Shown here: positions 43,896 through 51,903 of the stretch, piece by piece
Layout: each line of letters opens with the position of its first letter
How positions within the stretch are numbered: position 1 is the first letter of the stretch
Assembly (NCBI GenBank): GCA_965262705.1
Contig: OZ253556.1
Coordinates: 310,001 to 374,000, forward strand
From: UJ101 sp965262705
GTDB taxonomy: Bacteria; Bacteroidota; Bacteroidia; Flavobacteriales; UJ101
Direction of reading: 5' to 3'
DNA: 64,000 bases
Position numbers and translations under genes: made by a program
Notes under the pieces: model-generated
What the model was told of the DNA's origin: nothing
The model's database searches: none
The model's input: the letters and a program-made list of their open reading frames with translations, nothing else

Positions 43896-45395
43896 ATGAA
43901 CTTATCTGACGTTTTATATACCGCTGAACAAATAAGACAAGGCGAGTTGCTTGCTGCCCGGGCAAAAAATATCACTATGTATGAACTTATGAAGCGGGCG
44001 GGCAAAGCGGTCTTTTGCCTGCTAAGGGAACAATATCCCAATGCCCGGCATATACTTGTTTGCTGTGGCGGCGGAAATAATGGTGGGGATGGTTATATCG
44101 TTGCAAAACTGGCTAAATCTGCCGGGTTAAAGGTTACCTTATGGCAACTTGGAGATGAGCGGCAACTAACTGGAGATGCACAAACTGCCAAAGATGAATG
44201 GCTTAACTTTAATGGAAGCATTTCACAGCCTGTTAGATATGTCTCTAATACTGTTGATATAATTATTGATGCAATATTAGGCACTGGTTTGAACGGGGAA
44301 GTTCGTTTAGAAGCCAAAACATTGATTAATAAACTCAATCAATCCAACATTCCTATACTATCCATTGATATTCCCTCGGGTTTATCTGCCAATACAGGTT
44401 TGGTGATTGGCAGCAGTATTATGGCAACACATACCCTTACTTTTATTGGCATTAAGCGGGGGTTAGTTACAGGAAGTAGTCGTGATTATATCGGTCAGCT
44501 TCATTTTGCAGGCTTAGGCGTTGATGATGTATTTAAAAAACAGAACCCGCCATTTGCACGAATAATTAATAATCAGTGTATTGAGCAGTATCTTAAAGCC
44601 CGAAAAAAAACGTCTCATAAAGGCGACTATGGTAAGGCACTTTGCCTTGGAGGAAATTCAGGAATGGGAGGGGCTATTCTCTTATGCGCTGAAGCCTGTG
44701 CACGTGTGGGAGCCGGCTTAACTACTGTGCTAACTCATCCGGATCATACAAGTTCACTATTGGCTGCCTGCCCCGAAATCATGACGAGTGCATGGAACGG
44801 AACAATAAAGCAAATTCAGGATAAATTAGACCGGGCTTCTGTTTTTGCAATCGGTCCCGGGCTGGGGCGAGACAAGTGGGCAATGACACTTTTTGAAAAC
44901 GTAAGTAAAAGTATCTTTAATAAAATATTAGATGCAGACGCAATTAATTTACTGGCGCAAAAACCCAACCAGGATAAAAATAGAATCATAACCCCGCACC
45001 CGGCAGAGGCTGCTCGTTTACTCAATTGCAGCGTTGCTGATATTGAAGCCGATCGATACCAGACGGTTAAAAATTTATATCGCCGATATGACGGAGTAGT
45101 TGTATTAAAGGGAGCGGGCACCTTAGTGTATGGCGGTAAGGATATTTGGGTATGCCTTGCCGGTAATCCAGGTATGGCAACCGGAGGAATGGGTGATGTA
45201 TTAACAGGCGTGATCTTGGGATTATTAGCTCAACGAATCCCTCTTGAAGAGGCAGCTAAATTAGGCGTTCTTATTCACAGTTTAGCTGCTGATCAATGCG
45301 CAAAGTTAGAAGGCGAACGCGGATTATTAGCCCATGATTTATTTCCTTATTTACGAAAATTAGTTAATCTGAGACCTTTGCAAAAAACATTTTAG
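43896..45395 (+). CDS. nnr: Bifunctional NAD(P)H-hydrate epimerase / ADP-dependent dehydratase
   Basis: About 499 residues from the ATG at 43896 (MNLSDVLYTAEQ); a frame extension to 43842 lies inside an inserted element and is not used. The N-terminal epimerase (NnrE/YjeF-N) shows CCGGGNNGGDGYIVA. The C-terminal NnrD dehydratase shows GKALCLGGNSGMGGA, FAIGPGLGRDKW and the catalytic region LAGNPGMATGGMGDVLTG. The pair repairs hydrated NAD(P)H. The last eight codons and the stop come from an element end (CTGAGACCTTTGCAAAAAAC), so the native C terminus has been changed. Confidence 0.93.
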   Translation: MNLSDVLYTAEQIRQGELLAARAKNITMYELMKRAGKAVFCLLREQYPNARHILVCCGGGNNGGDGYIVAKLAKSAGLKVTLWQLGDERQLTGDAQTAKDEWLNFNGSISQPVRYVSNTVDIIIDAILGTGLNGEVRLEAKTLINKLNQSNIPILSIDIPSGLSANTGLVIGSSIMATHTLTFIGIKRGLVTGSSRDYIGQLHFAGLGVDDVFKKQNPPFARIINNQCIEQYLKARKKTSHKGDYGKALCLGGNSGMGGAILLCAEACARVGAGLTTVLTHPDHTSSLLAACPEIMTSAWNGTIKQIQDKLDRASVFAIGPGLGRDKWAMTLFENVSKSIFNKILDADAINLLAQKPNQDKNRIITPHPAEAARLLNCSVADIEADRYQTVKNLYRRYDGVVVLKGAGTLVYGGKDIWVCLAGNPGMATGGMGDVLTGVILGLLAQRIPLEEAAKLGVLIHSLAADQCAKLEGERGLLAHDLFPYLRKLVNLRPLQKTF

Positions 45396-45399
45396 CAAA
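45371..45399 (-). repeat. Element end fragment forming the nnr C-terminal codons and stop
   Basis: GAGACCTTTGCAAAAAACAT is a variant left end of the family. The nnr frame reads through it (LRPLQKTF) to a TAG inside it. Confidence 0.65.
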
Positions 45400-45430
45400 G
45401 ATCTTCATTCATCTTTTACCCATTTAAACT

Positions 45431-45616
45431 GAGACCGTTGCAAAAAGCACTTTAGCAAAAAAATGCAACGCCCGAGGAACTGCAAGTCAGCGTAAGCTAA
45501 AATTAAATACCGGAGCAACCTAATGGGTGTGGAGGATTTTAATTTTTTAAGAAGGAAGCCGCTTGAAGTTAGATGATTTCTTTTTCATGCTTTTTTATAT
45601 GTTCTGCAACGGTCTC
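45431..45616 (-). mobile_element. GAGACC miniature element (186 bp) next to the transposase remnant
   Basis: Starts GAGACCGTTGCAAAAAGC and ends TTCTGCAACGGTCTC, immediately before the truncated transposase reading frame. It has the standard modules plus the ACTGCAAGTCAGCGTAAGC module. No target duplication is seen. Confidence 0.8.
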
Positions 45617-45617
45617 G

Positions 45618-46083
45618 TATTATTATGGGGATAAAAAGCATTATGTTCCCGATGAAGAAGGTCTGGTACTTGGAGTAGTAAGCACGAAAGCAAGTGTAAA
45701 CGAGGGGGAGCAATTTGCAGGAGGTTTTAGCGTCTGCAGACCTGCCATCGGGGATTCCCTTAAAAGCGGATAAGGGCTATGAATCAGAGAAAAATGCGAG
45801 TTTGTTAAAGAGGAAAAAGCGAAAGAATCATCTACTGAAGAAAGCGAAAAGGGGAAAGCCATTAACGGATTATCAGAAGAAGTTCAATAAACGAATAGGG
45901 GAAACAAGCTTTAAAATAGAACGGACATTCGGAAGTATAAAGCGATGGTTTTCAGCCGGGGTGGCAAGATATAGCGGGATAGCAAGATATAGCGGGATAG
46001 CAAAGATGCATACGCAAAACCTGATGGAGGCGATCGGGTATAATTTATATCGAAGTCCGGCGCTACTGGCGTCTAATCGTTAA
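45618..46083 (+). pseudogene. IS5-family transposase remnant, truncated and frameshifted
   Basis: The reading frame begins in mid-protein (YGDKKHYVPDEEGLVLGVV), runs to VNEGEQ, then continues in another frame as LQEVLASADLPSGIPLKADKGYES. One nucleotide at about 45715 breaks the frame. The second part keeps the Asp of ADKGY and the Glu of IERTFGSIKRWF, residues of the DDE active site. It also has a small duplication, ARYSGI twice in a row. The N-terminal part with the first catalytic Asp is lost. Not functional. Confidence 0.85.
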
Positions 46084-46213
46084 AAATAGAGGAAAACAAG
46101 AGGATAAGCGATGATTTATAGTACATACACATGAGAAATAGTGAAAAACCTATCAATAAGTCAGTAGGTGAAAGAAAAAACGAAAAAACAAAGATTATAT
46201 AACCCATTCAAAC

Positions 46214-46229
46214 TTTTTGCAATGGTCTT
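46214..46229 (-). repeat. Right terminal inverted repeat of the IS5-type remnant
   Basis: TTTTTGCAATGGTCTT, read in reverse, is AAGACCATTGCAAAAA, close to the GAGACCGTTGCAAAAA ends of the miniature elements. It lies 131 bp after the transposase remnant. Confidence 0.7.
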
Positions 46230-46445
46230 ATTTTCTAACATAACAGGAATATAAACTTAATAAATTATGATATAAAAAAATACTTTTTACCTTTTCAAAA
46301 AGGGCGCTATACTATATCAAATTAAATGAAAAAAAATTATCAATTCACGCAGCAAAATTTATCACTTGATGAAAATATTTTTTTTAACTGACGCAGCAAA
46401 TTAATGCGCATTTGAGTGCTGAATGGTTATCTTTATTCAAGATAT

Positions 46446-46610
46446 GAGACCGTTGCAAAAAGCACGCTAACAAAAAAATGTAACGCCCGATAAAAATTAA
46501 ACACCAGAGCAACCTTTTGGGTGTGGAGGATTTTAATTCTTTGAGAAGGGCGCCGTTTGAAGTGAGATGCTTTCTTTTTCATACTTTTTTATGTGTTTTG
46601 CAACGGTATC
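46446..46610 (-). mobile_element. GAGACC miniature element (165 bp) after pheT
   Basis: Starts GAGACCGTTGCAAAAAGCAC and ends TTTTGCAACGGTATC, with standard modules inside. It lies 12 bp past the pheT stop codon and may act as its transcript end. Confidence 0.78.
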
Positions 46611-46622
46611 AAAGTGAACCCT

Positions 46623-49055
46623 TTAGCCCCTTAAAATCGCATTAAATTGTTGTTGAAAAGCACGAATGAGTTTACACATAGTTTTATCGATTTGTTTGTC
46701 AGTAAGTGTTTTATTATGGTGTCGTAGCTCAAAACTCAGCGCATAAGACTTTTTACCTTCGGGGAGTTTTTCTCCTTCATAAACATCAAATAAATTAACT
46801 TTTCTTAGCAAATTTTGCTCCGTATGAAAGGCTGTTCGGTATAAGTCTTTAAAATAGATATTCTTATCTAATAAAAGAGCAAGATCTCTACGTGCACCGG
46901 GAAATTTCGGAAAATCTTCAAACTTTATCTCACGTTCCTCATACAATGTTAATAAAAAATCCCAGTTAAAATCGGCATAGAAAACCGATTGATTAATTGA
47001 AAAATGCTTACACAATGTTTTTCTCAACACTCCTAATTCAACGATTGTTTTTTTCTCTGCTTTAATTTGAATTCCTTCTGAAAAAATATCATTCGCTACC
47101 GGTTGCTCGTCCCAATATTTTAACTTTAACTTTAATAGAATATTTTCTATAATTCCTTTCATATAATAAAAATCGGATCGCTGGGCATTGTCTATCCAAT
47201 TTTCGGGCAGTCGTTTTCCAGTTGTAAGTAAGCATAAACAATTAGACTCTTTATACTTCGATTTAAAATAATGATACGTTTTTCCAAACTCAAAAAGTTT
47301 TATATCGGCATTCTTATGGTTAATATTATGTGCGATCGCCTGTAGTCCGCCCCACAATAACGATTGCCTCATCCCATTCAAATCCTGACTTAATGGATTG
47401 AGTATGGTAACTACATGTTCAGGTAGAAAGTTTGCTGAAAGTTTATTATACGAAGCATTTTCCAAAGAATTATTTAACATTTCGTTAAACCCCATAGATG
47501 CCAAGTGATTCGCTATATTTTCCTGTACTTTTGTCGGATTGAATGCTTTTGAAAAAATGATAGAGGAATTGAGTTTTTTGGGAATAGCAATTTTGTTATA
47601 ACCATAAATACGCAAAATTTCTTCTATTACATCTGCTTCCCGTTGTACATCCACACGATAAGCCGGAACGTGTAAGACTACTCCTCCTTCAAAAGTTGCT
47701 TTTACGCAAATATCTAACGAATCCAAAACACGTAAGATCGTTTCTTGCGGGATCGATTCTCCAATGAGCTTAGTAACCGCAGCATATTTAAGTGTAACTT
47801 CAAATCCTTCAATCGGCTTAGGATAAATATCTATTATTTCTGAAGAAATTTTCCCTCCGGATATTTGCTGAATCAGGCGGGCAGCTTTTTTTAAGGCAAT
47901 CAATGTCATTTCAGGATCTACACTACGCTCAAAGCGAAACGAAGAATCGGTACTAAGACTATGCCTTTTGGCAGTTTTTCTTATGGAACCAGGATTGAAA
48001 TATGCCGATTCTAAGAAGATTTTTGTTGTTGAGGGCTTTACCTTCGAGTTTAGTCCTCCGGAAACACCGGCAAGGCACAGGCTGTTTTTTTTATCGCTTA
48101 TAACCAAATCGTCCGAATGCAGCACCCGCTCTTTTCCGTCTAAGAGCGTGATTTTTTCTCCTTTATTTGCTTTACGAATATGGATATCATGGTTTTCTAT
48201 TGTATCTAAGTCGAAGGCGTGCAAAGGATGGCCTAAATCGTATAAAATATAATTCGTGGCGTCCACTATATTATTAATAGGCGATAGCCCAATCGTTTTT
48301 AATCGGTTTTGAAGCCACTTAGGGGAAGGCTTTACCCGTATATTTTCAAGGGTAATGCCTGTATAGCGAGGGCAGGCTTCTTCATCTTCTACTGAAATGG
48401 ATACGGGTTGATGATGATTGTCAATTAAAAGTGATTTATCGCTTATTCCTTTCAAAGGTAAATCCTTTTGAAATTGTTGTAATAAGGCGGCTTTCAGGTC
48501 TCTGGCAACGCCGAGATGCCCCATAGCATCCGCCCGATTAGGGGTTAATCCTATTTCCATTTGATAATCGTTTTCTACTTCAAATACCTTACTTACAGGC
48601 GTTCCCGGCTTCCATTTTGCATCTAAGGTCATAATTCCTTCATGATGATTTCCTAAACTTAATTCATCTTCAGAACAAATCATTCCAAAGGATTCTTCCC
48701 CTCTAATTTTTCCTTTCTTTATTTTTAACGTAGTGCCTTGCTTATCATATAAAACCGTGCCTATAGTAGCTACTGCAACTTTTTGGCCTACTGCCACATT
48801 GGGTGCTCCGCATACGATGAGCAGGGGTTTGTCTTCGCCTATATCTACCAGCGTTAGTTTTAATCGGTCGGCATTAGGGTGAGCCTTACAGCTAAGCACC
48901 TCTCCTACCACTACGCCTTTTAATCCTCCTTTTATGGATTCAATCTGTTCTATGTTTTCTACTTCAAGCCCTGTGTCGGTTAAGATTTCCGCGGCTTTTT
49001 TTACCGGCAGGTCAAGGTTTATAAACTGTTTAAGCCAATTATATGATATTTTCAT
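46623..49055 (-). CDS. pheT: Phenylalanyl-tRNA synthetase beta subunit
   Basis: An 810-residue beta subunit that, with PheS, charges tRNA-Phe. The N-terminal EMAP-like tRNA-binding domain lies at about 40-150 (CKAHPNADRLKLTLVDIG), B3/B4 at about 210-390 ('CPRYTGITLENIRVKPSPKWL'), B5 at about 405-475, and the C-terminal ferredoxin-fold anticodon domain at about 715-810 (FPGARRDLALLLDKN). Complete. pheS is not in this window. Confidence 0.97.
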   Translation of the reverse strand: MKISYNWLKQFINLDLPVKKAAEILTDTGLEVENIEQIESIKGGLKGVVVGEVLSCKAHPNADRLKLTLVDIGEDKPLLIVCGAPNVAVGQKVAVATIGTVLYDKQGTTLKIKKGKIRGEESFGMICSEDELSLGNHHEGIMTLDAKWKPGTPVSKVFEVENDYQMEIGLTPNRADAMGHLGVARDLKAALLQQFQKDLPLKGISDKSLLIDNHHQPVSISVEDEEACPRYTGITLENIRVKPSPKWLQNRLKTIGLSPINNIVDATNYILYDLGHPLHAFDLDTIENHDIHIRKANKGEKITLLDGKERVLHSDDLVISDKKNSLCLAGVSGGLNSKVKPSTTKIFLESAYFNPGSIRKTAKRHSLSTDSSFRFERSVDPEMTLIALKKAARLIQQISGGKISSEIIDIYPKPIEGFEVTLKYAAVTKLIGESIPQETILRVLDSLDICVKATFEGGVVLHVPAYRVDVQREADVIEEILRIYGYNKIAIPKKLNSSIIFSKAFNPTKVQENIANHLASMGFNEMLNNSLENASYNKLSANFLPEHVVTILNPLSQDLNGMRQSLLWGGLQAIAHNINHKNADIKLFEFGKTYHYFKSKYKESNCLCLLTTGKRLPENWIDNAQRSDFYYMKGIIENILLKLKLKYWDEQPVANDIFSEGIQIKAEKKTIVELGVLRKTLCKHFSINQSVFYADFNWDFLLTLYEEREIKFEDFPKFPGARRDLALLLDKNIYFKDLYRTAFHTEQNLLRKVNLFDVYEGEKLPEGKKSYALSFELRHHNKTLTDKQIDKTMCKLIRAFQQQFNAILRG

Positions 49056-49100
49056 TAAATGTGCTGTGTTTCAAAATTTATAAAAAATAATTAAGTGAGG

Positions 49101-49108
49101 CAAATTTA
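49101..49108 (-). promoter_or_regulatory. -7 promoter box of pheT
   Basis: On the minus strand TAAATTTG fits TAnnTTTG, about 45 bp before the pheT start. No -33 element is recognised. Confidence 0.4.
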
Positions 49109-49142
49109 ATGGTTTTGCGCTTATTTTTACTTCGCTTAAAAC

Positions 49143-49200
49143 ATGAAACCTTTAGCCTATAACTAACTTGCAGTTGGTAACGTGCTTTTTGCAAAGGTTT
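49143..49200 (+). repeat. Degenerate right-end fragment of the GAGACC element
   Basis: It shows the CTAACTTGCAGTT module and the end GTGCTTTTTGCAAAGGTTTC. It lies between pheT and the small membrane protein gene. Confidence 0.5.
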
Positions 49201-49214
49201 CGATTAATATAAAA

Positions 49215-49592
49215 TCATCTTTTACGGTTTAATATACCGTACAGCGCAATCACCTCTCCTAGAACAAAAACAAAGTAAACAATAATGAAATGGCCTGCAA
49301 TGGTATATTGAGAAAAAGGAAATTTTTTGCTTAAATAAAATACAGATGCAATAAATAAGGCGATTTTAAAGGCATTGAAAATGATAAACCCAAATCCTAT
49401 ATAATGAGCTAATCGTTTATTCATAAGTAAATAAATAACGAAATTGAACAGGCTAATTGCATAAGCAATAACATAGATAATATATAATAAAACGAATATA
49501 TTTTTTGAAAAGAAGTGCGCCCATCCTAAATGAGAAATCATTATTGGAAGTGGAATGATAAAAAAAATAATAAAAGATCGAAAAAGTTTCAT
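49215..49592 (-). CDS. Small four-helix membrane protein, unknown function
   Basis: A 125-residue, very hydrophobic protein with four predicted membrane segments (about 5-20, 30-52, 62-85, 95-118) and a short basic end NRKR. The aromatic-rich, small-residue-poor make-up recalls the AtpI or DUF6168-type 4-TM proteins of Flavobacteriia, but I cannot assign it firmly and no ATP synthase genes are near. It lies alone between pheT and a structured intergenic element. Confidence 0.55.
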   Translation of the reverse strand: MKLFRSFIIFFIIPLPIMISHLGWAHFFSKNIFVLLYIIYVIAYAISLFNFVIYLLMNKRLAHYIGFGFIIFNAFKIALFIASVFYLSKKFPFSQYTIAGHFIIVYFVFVLGEVIALYGILNRKR

Positions 49593-49633
49593 TTTTGTAA
49601 TTTTTTAACTAAAATAATCAATAAAATAAATTT

Positions 49634-49688
49634 GAGATATTTAGCTTCGCTGACTTGTGGTTGACAGAGTGCTTTTTTTAACAGTCTC
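49634..49688. repeat. Very short GAGACC-family piece (55 bp)
   Basis: GAGATATTTAGCTTCGCTGA at the left and TTTTTTTAACAGTCTC at the right, with nothing but the CTGACTTG module between. It is an internal-deletion form. Confidence 0.45.
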
Positions 49689-49694
49689 GCTTTG

Positions 49695-49804
49695 CGGGGT
49701 GAGCGTTAGGGATAGTAGCGGTATCCTTTTTCTTGGGGCAACCTTTTTTTGCCCCAAGAAAAAGATTTAGCGGATAGCCCGACCGCCGTTAGGCGGGAAC
49801 GCCC
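49695..49804 (+). ncRNA. Candidate structured RNA, possibly Flavo-1-like
   Basis: A GC-rich island in AT-rich DNA. GGGTGAGCGTTAGGGATAGT and AGCGGATAGCCCGACCGCC bracket a 15-bp stem (CTTTTTCTTGGGGCA and its complement) with a U-rich loop, then a GCC(G)TTAGGC hairpin and GGGAACGCCC, whose AACGC can pair back to the leading GCGTT. I recall nearly the same phrases scattered in many flavobacterial genomes, and the Flavo-1 RNA motif is a candidate name. The strand is inferred from this pattern. It lies between two minus-strand genes. Confidence 0.45.
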
Positions 49805-49892
49805 TAAAATAAAGAAAATAGAGCCGTGTCTCTCAAGTGCACTGATCTGCCATTTAGTTGGTTTGCTAAATGTCTTAGATTTAATGCTTTTT

Positions 49893-50930
49893 TCACTTAT
49901 TTTGTAAAGGGATCGCTCTTTTTAAGGAAAAAGAAAAAGTAGTGCTGACATTCGGCTGACTTTTTACCTGAACCTTTTCATCGTGTGCTTCTAAAATATG
50001 TTTGACAATAGATAACCCGAGCCCTGCTCCTCCTCTTTTACGGCTTCGGCTTTTATCTACGCGATAAAAACGTTCAAAAATACGGGGGATTTCTTCCCTG
50101 ATAATTCCCTGACCATTATCTTTTACTTCTATTAAAACCGACTGTCCTCTTTTTATAAATGAAACCATAACTTTAGTTTTATCTTTATTGGAATGTTTAA
50201 TCGAGTTAATTATAAGATTAACCATAACCCGTTGGATTTTTTCCTCATCCCCTACAACCTTTATAGAGGGATAATTTTTAGCAAGCGAAAGTTTAACGTT
50301 TTGTTTCTGGGCTTTTATTTCTAATAAGTCAAAAACTTCTTGTGTTACCGATACAATGTTAAAAGGTTTTGAGTCTATAATTATCTTGCCGGATTCTAAT
50401 TCTGAAATCATATCTAAATCTTTTACAATATAATTGAGCCTTTCTACCGATTTATTAATACGTTCTAAATACTTATAACAAATGTTTTTATCTTCAATAC
50501 CTCCTTCTATCAATGTAAGTAAAAACCCCTGAATGGAAAAAAGGGGGGTTTTAAGTTCGTGGGACACGTTTCCTAGAAATTCTCGTCGATAGCTTTCACG
50601 TTCTATTAACACATCAATCTCTTGCATTTTCTGTTGTGAAGACTGCGTTACCTGTTTTGAAATTTCATCTATATAATGAGCAATAGAAGTTTCTTTATAG
50701 CGCTTTAAATTAAACACATCATAATAAAGATGTCTAATTTTTTTTCTCATACTTCTGGTTGCCGCTATAATGGTAATACAAATAGTAAAAAAACTAATTA
50801 AAAAAAAATAAAGATAAAAAGCAAGAGAGGATAACTTTTCCGTTTTGGGAAACAATCCAAATAAAATAATCGTAATCATCCCCGCATCAATCAATGCTAT
50901 AAGTAAGGGAAAGGAATATTTTTTAATCAT
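49893..50930 (-). CDS. Sensor histidine kinase, PhoR-like
   Basis: A 345-residue membrane kinase. Two N-terminal helices (about 8-27 and 36-58) with almost no periplasmic loop between them. The phosphoacceptor His124 lies in FLGNVSHELKTPL, and the ATPase domain has NLIINSIKHS, DNGQGI and GGAGLGLSIV. It overlaps the response regulator gene by 8 bp. The PhoR label rests on the short sensor, the gene order and the adjacent TonB receptor; phosphate sensing itself is inferred. Confidence 0.88.
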   Translation of the reverse strand: MIKKYSFPLLIALIDAGMITIILFGLFPKTEKLSSLAFYLYFFLISFFTICITIIAATRSMRKKIRHLYYDVFNLKRYKETSIAHYIDEISKQVTQSSQQKMQEIDVLIERESYRREFLGNVSHELKTPLFSIQGFLLTLIEGGIEDKNICYKYLERINKSVERLNYIVKDLDMISELESGKIIIDSKPFNIVSVTQEVFDLLEIKAQKQNVKLSLAKNYPSIKVVGDEEKIQRVMVNLIINSIKHSNKDKTKVMVSFIKRGQSVLIEVKDNGQGIIREEIPRIFERFYRVDKSRSRKRGGAGLGLSIVKHILEAHDEKVQVKSQPNVSTTFSFSLKRAIPLQNK

Positions 50931-51606
50931 TCAGTATATTTATTTTATAACCAACACCTTTTATAGTGCTAAAGCGGCGGGAGCCGAATTTTTCACGCAA
51001 TTTTCTTATATGAACGTCAATGGTTCTGCCTCCTACAACCACTTCGCTTCCCCATACGTGGTCTAAAATTTCCTTTCGTTTAAAAACCCGACCGGGGCTG
51101 GCAGCTAAAAGTAAGAGTAACTCAAATTCCTTCTTCGGCAAAGAAAATTCCTTTTCTTTGAACACTACCTTATAGGTTTCTTTATTAATCGTAATATCTT
51201 CTAATATTAATTTATTTTCTTGATTTTCCTCTGTCGAACGACGAAGCAATGCTTTAATTTTACTGATAAGAATTTTAGGCTTAATCGGTTTTGTAATATA
51301 ATCATCTGCACCCGCACTATATCCTGCAAGTTGAGAAAATTCTTCTGTCCTTGCACTCAGGAAAATAATTAAAGTGTTTTTAAGATATTTTATTTTTTTG
51401 ATTTCAATACAGGTTTCTACTCCATCCATCTTAGGCATCATTACATCAAGAAGAATTAAATCGGGTTTTTCTTCTATTGCTGTTTTCAGTGCTTTATAAC
51501 CATTCCTTGCCGTAATGGTTATAAATCCTTCCTTATTAAGATTATAAGACAAAAATTCTAAAATATCAGGTTCATCATCTACCAAAAGAATTTTCGATTT
51601 TTTCAT
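50923..51606 (-). CDS. OmpR/PhoB-family response regulator
   Basis: A 227-residue regulator. The receiver domain has acidic DDE at 10-12 and phosphoacceptor Asp54 in LLDVMMPKMDG. The C-terminal winged helix has 'RKEILDHVWGSEVVVGGRTIDVHIRKLREKFG', typical of PhoB/OmpR. It is the first gene of the pair with the kinase. A direct-repeat site upstream of the divergent TonB receptor gene is a candidate target. Confidence 0.9.
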   Translation of the reverse strand: MKKSKILLVDDEPDILEFLSYNLNKEGFITITARNGYKALKTAIEEKPDLILLDVMMPKMDGVETCIEIKKIKYLKNTLIIFLSARTEEFSQLAGYSAGADDYITKPIKPKILISKIKALLRRSTEENQENKLILEDITINKETYKVVFKEKEFSLPKKEFELLLLLAASPGRVFKRKEILDHVWGSEVVVGGRTIDVHIRKLREKFGSRRFSTIKGVGYKINILND

Positions 51607-51625
51607 TATACTTTTTTTATTTTAG

Positions 51626-51644
51626 AAGACCTTGCAAAGGTCTT
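51626..51644. repeat. 19-bp palindrome made of fused GAGACC-type ends
   Basis: AAGACCTTGCAAAGGTCTT reads as the two element ends overlapped at their shared TTGCAA core, without any interior. It lies 20 bp before the response regulator start codon, in its likely leader. The rest of the 297-bp intergenic region holds a degenerate module near 51745-51800 and the repeats described separately. Confidence 0.5.
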
Positions 51645-51819
51645 TTATTTATAATTTCGGTAAAAATACATAAAATGATAGCGGAAAACAAGATTTTTTT
51701 TAATGATTTAAATTCCTTTAGTAAAAGAAAAATAAGATTAATCGGTCCTTTTAATCTACGCTAACTTATAACTGCTAAAGTGTTGTTTAAAATCACTTTA
51801 TGTATTGATAACAAAAAAT

Positions 51820-51862
51820 TAACATTTAAAGATAAAAAATTAACATTAAGATAACCTTAAGA
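51820..51862 (+). promoter_or_regulatory. Direct 11-bp repeats, candidate PhoB-type box
   Basis: TAACATTAAGA (51841-51851) and TAACCTTAAGA (51852-51862) are adjacent 11-bp direct repeats, with a third related copy TAACATTTAAA at 51820-51830. PhoB/OmpR-type regulators bind 11-bp direct repeats. A weak -7 box TTTATTTG is at 51877-51884, 14 bp downstream, so the repeats occupy the place of a -33 element. Confidence 0.5.
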
Positions 51863-51903
51863 TTATTTATTTAGATTTTATTTGCACCGTAAATATTTAT
51901 TTT

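Noticed and set aside
45573..45773. Intact small gene at the left of the transposase remnant
   Set aside because: Its first residues translate the element end, and the rest is the first half of a frameshifted transposase.
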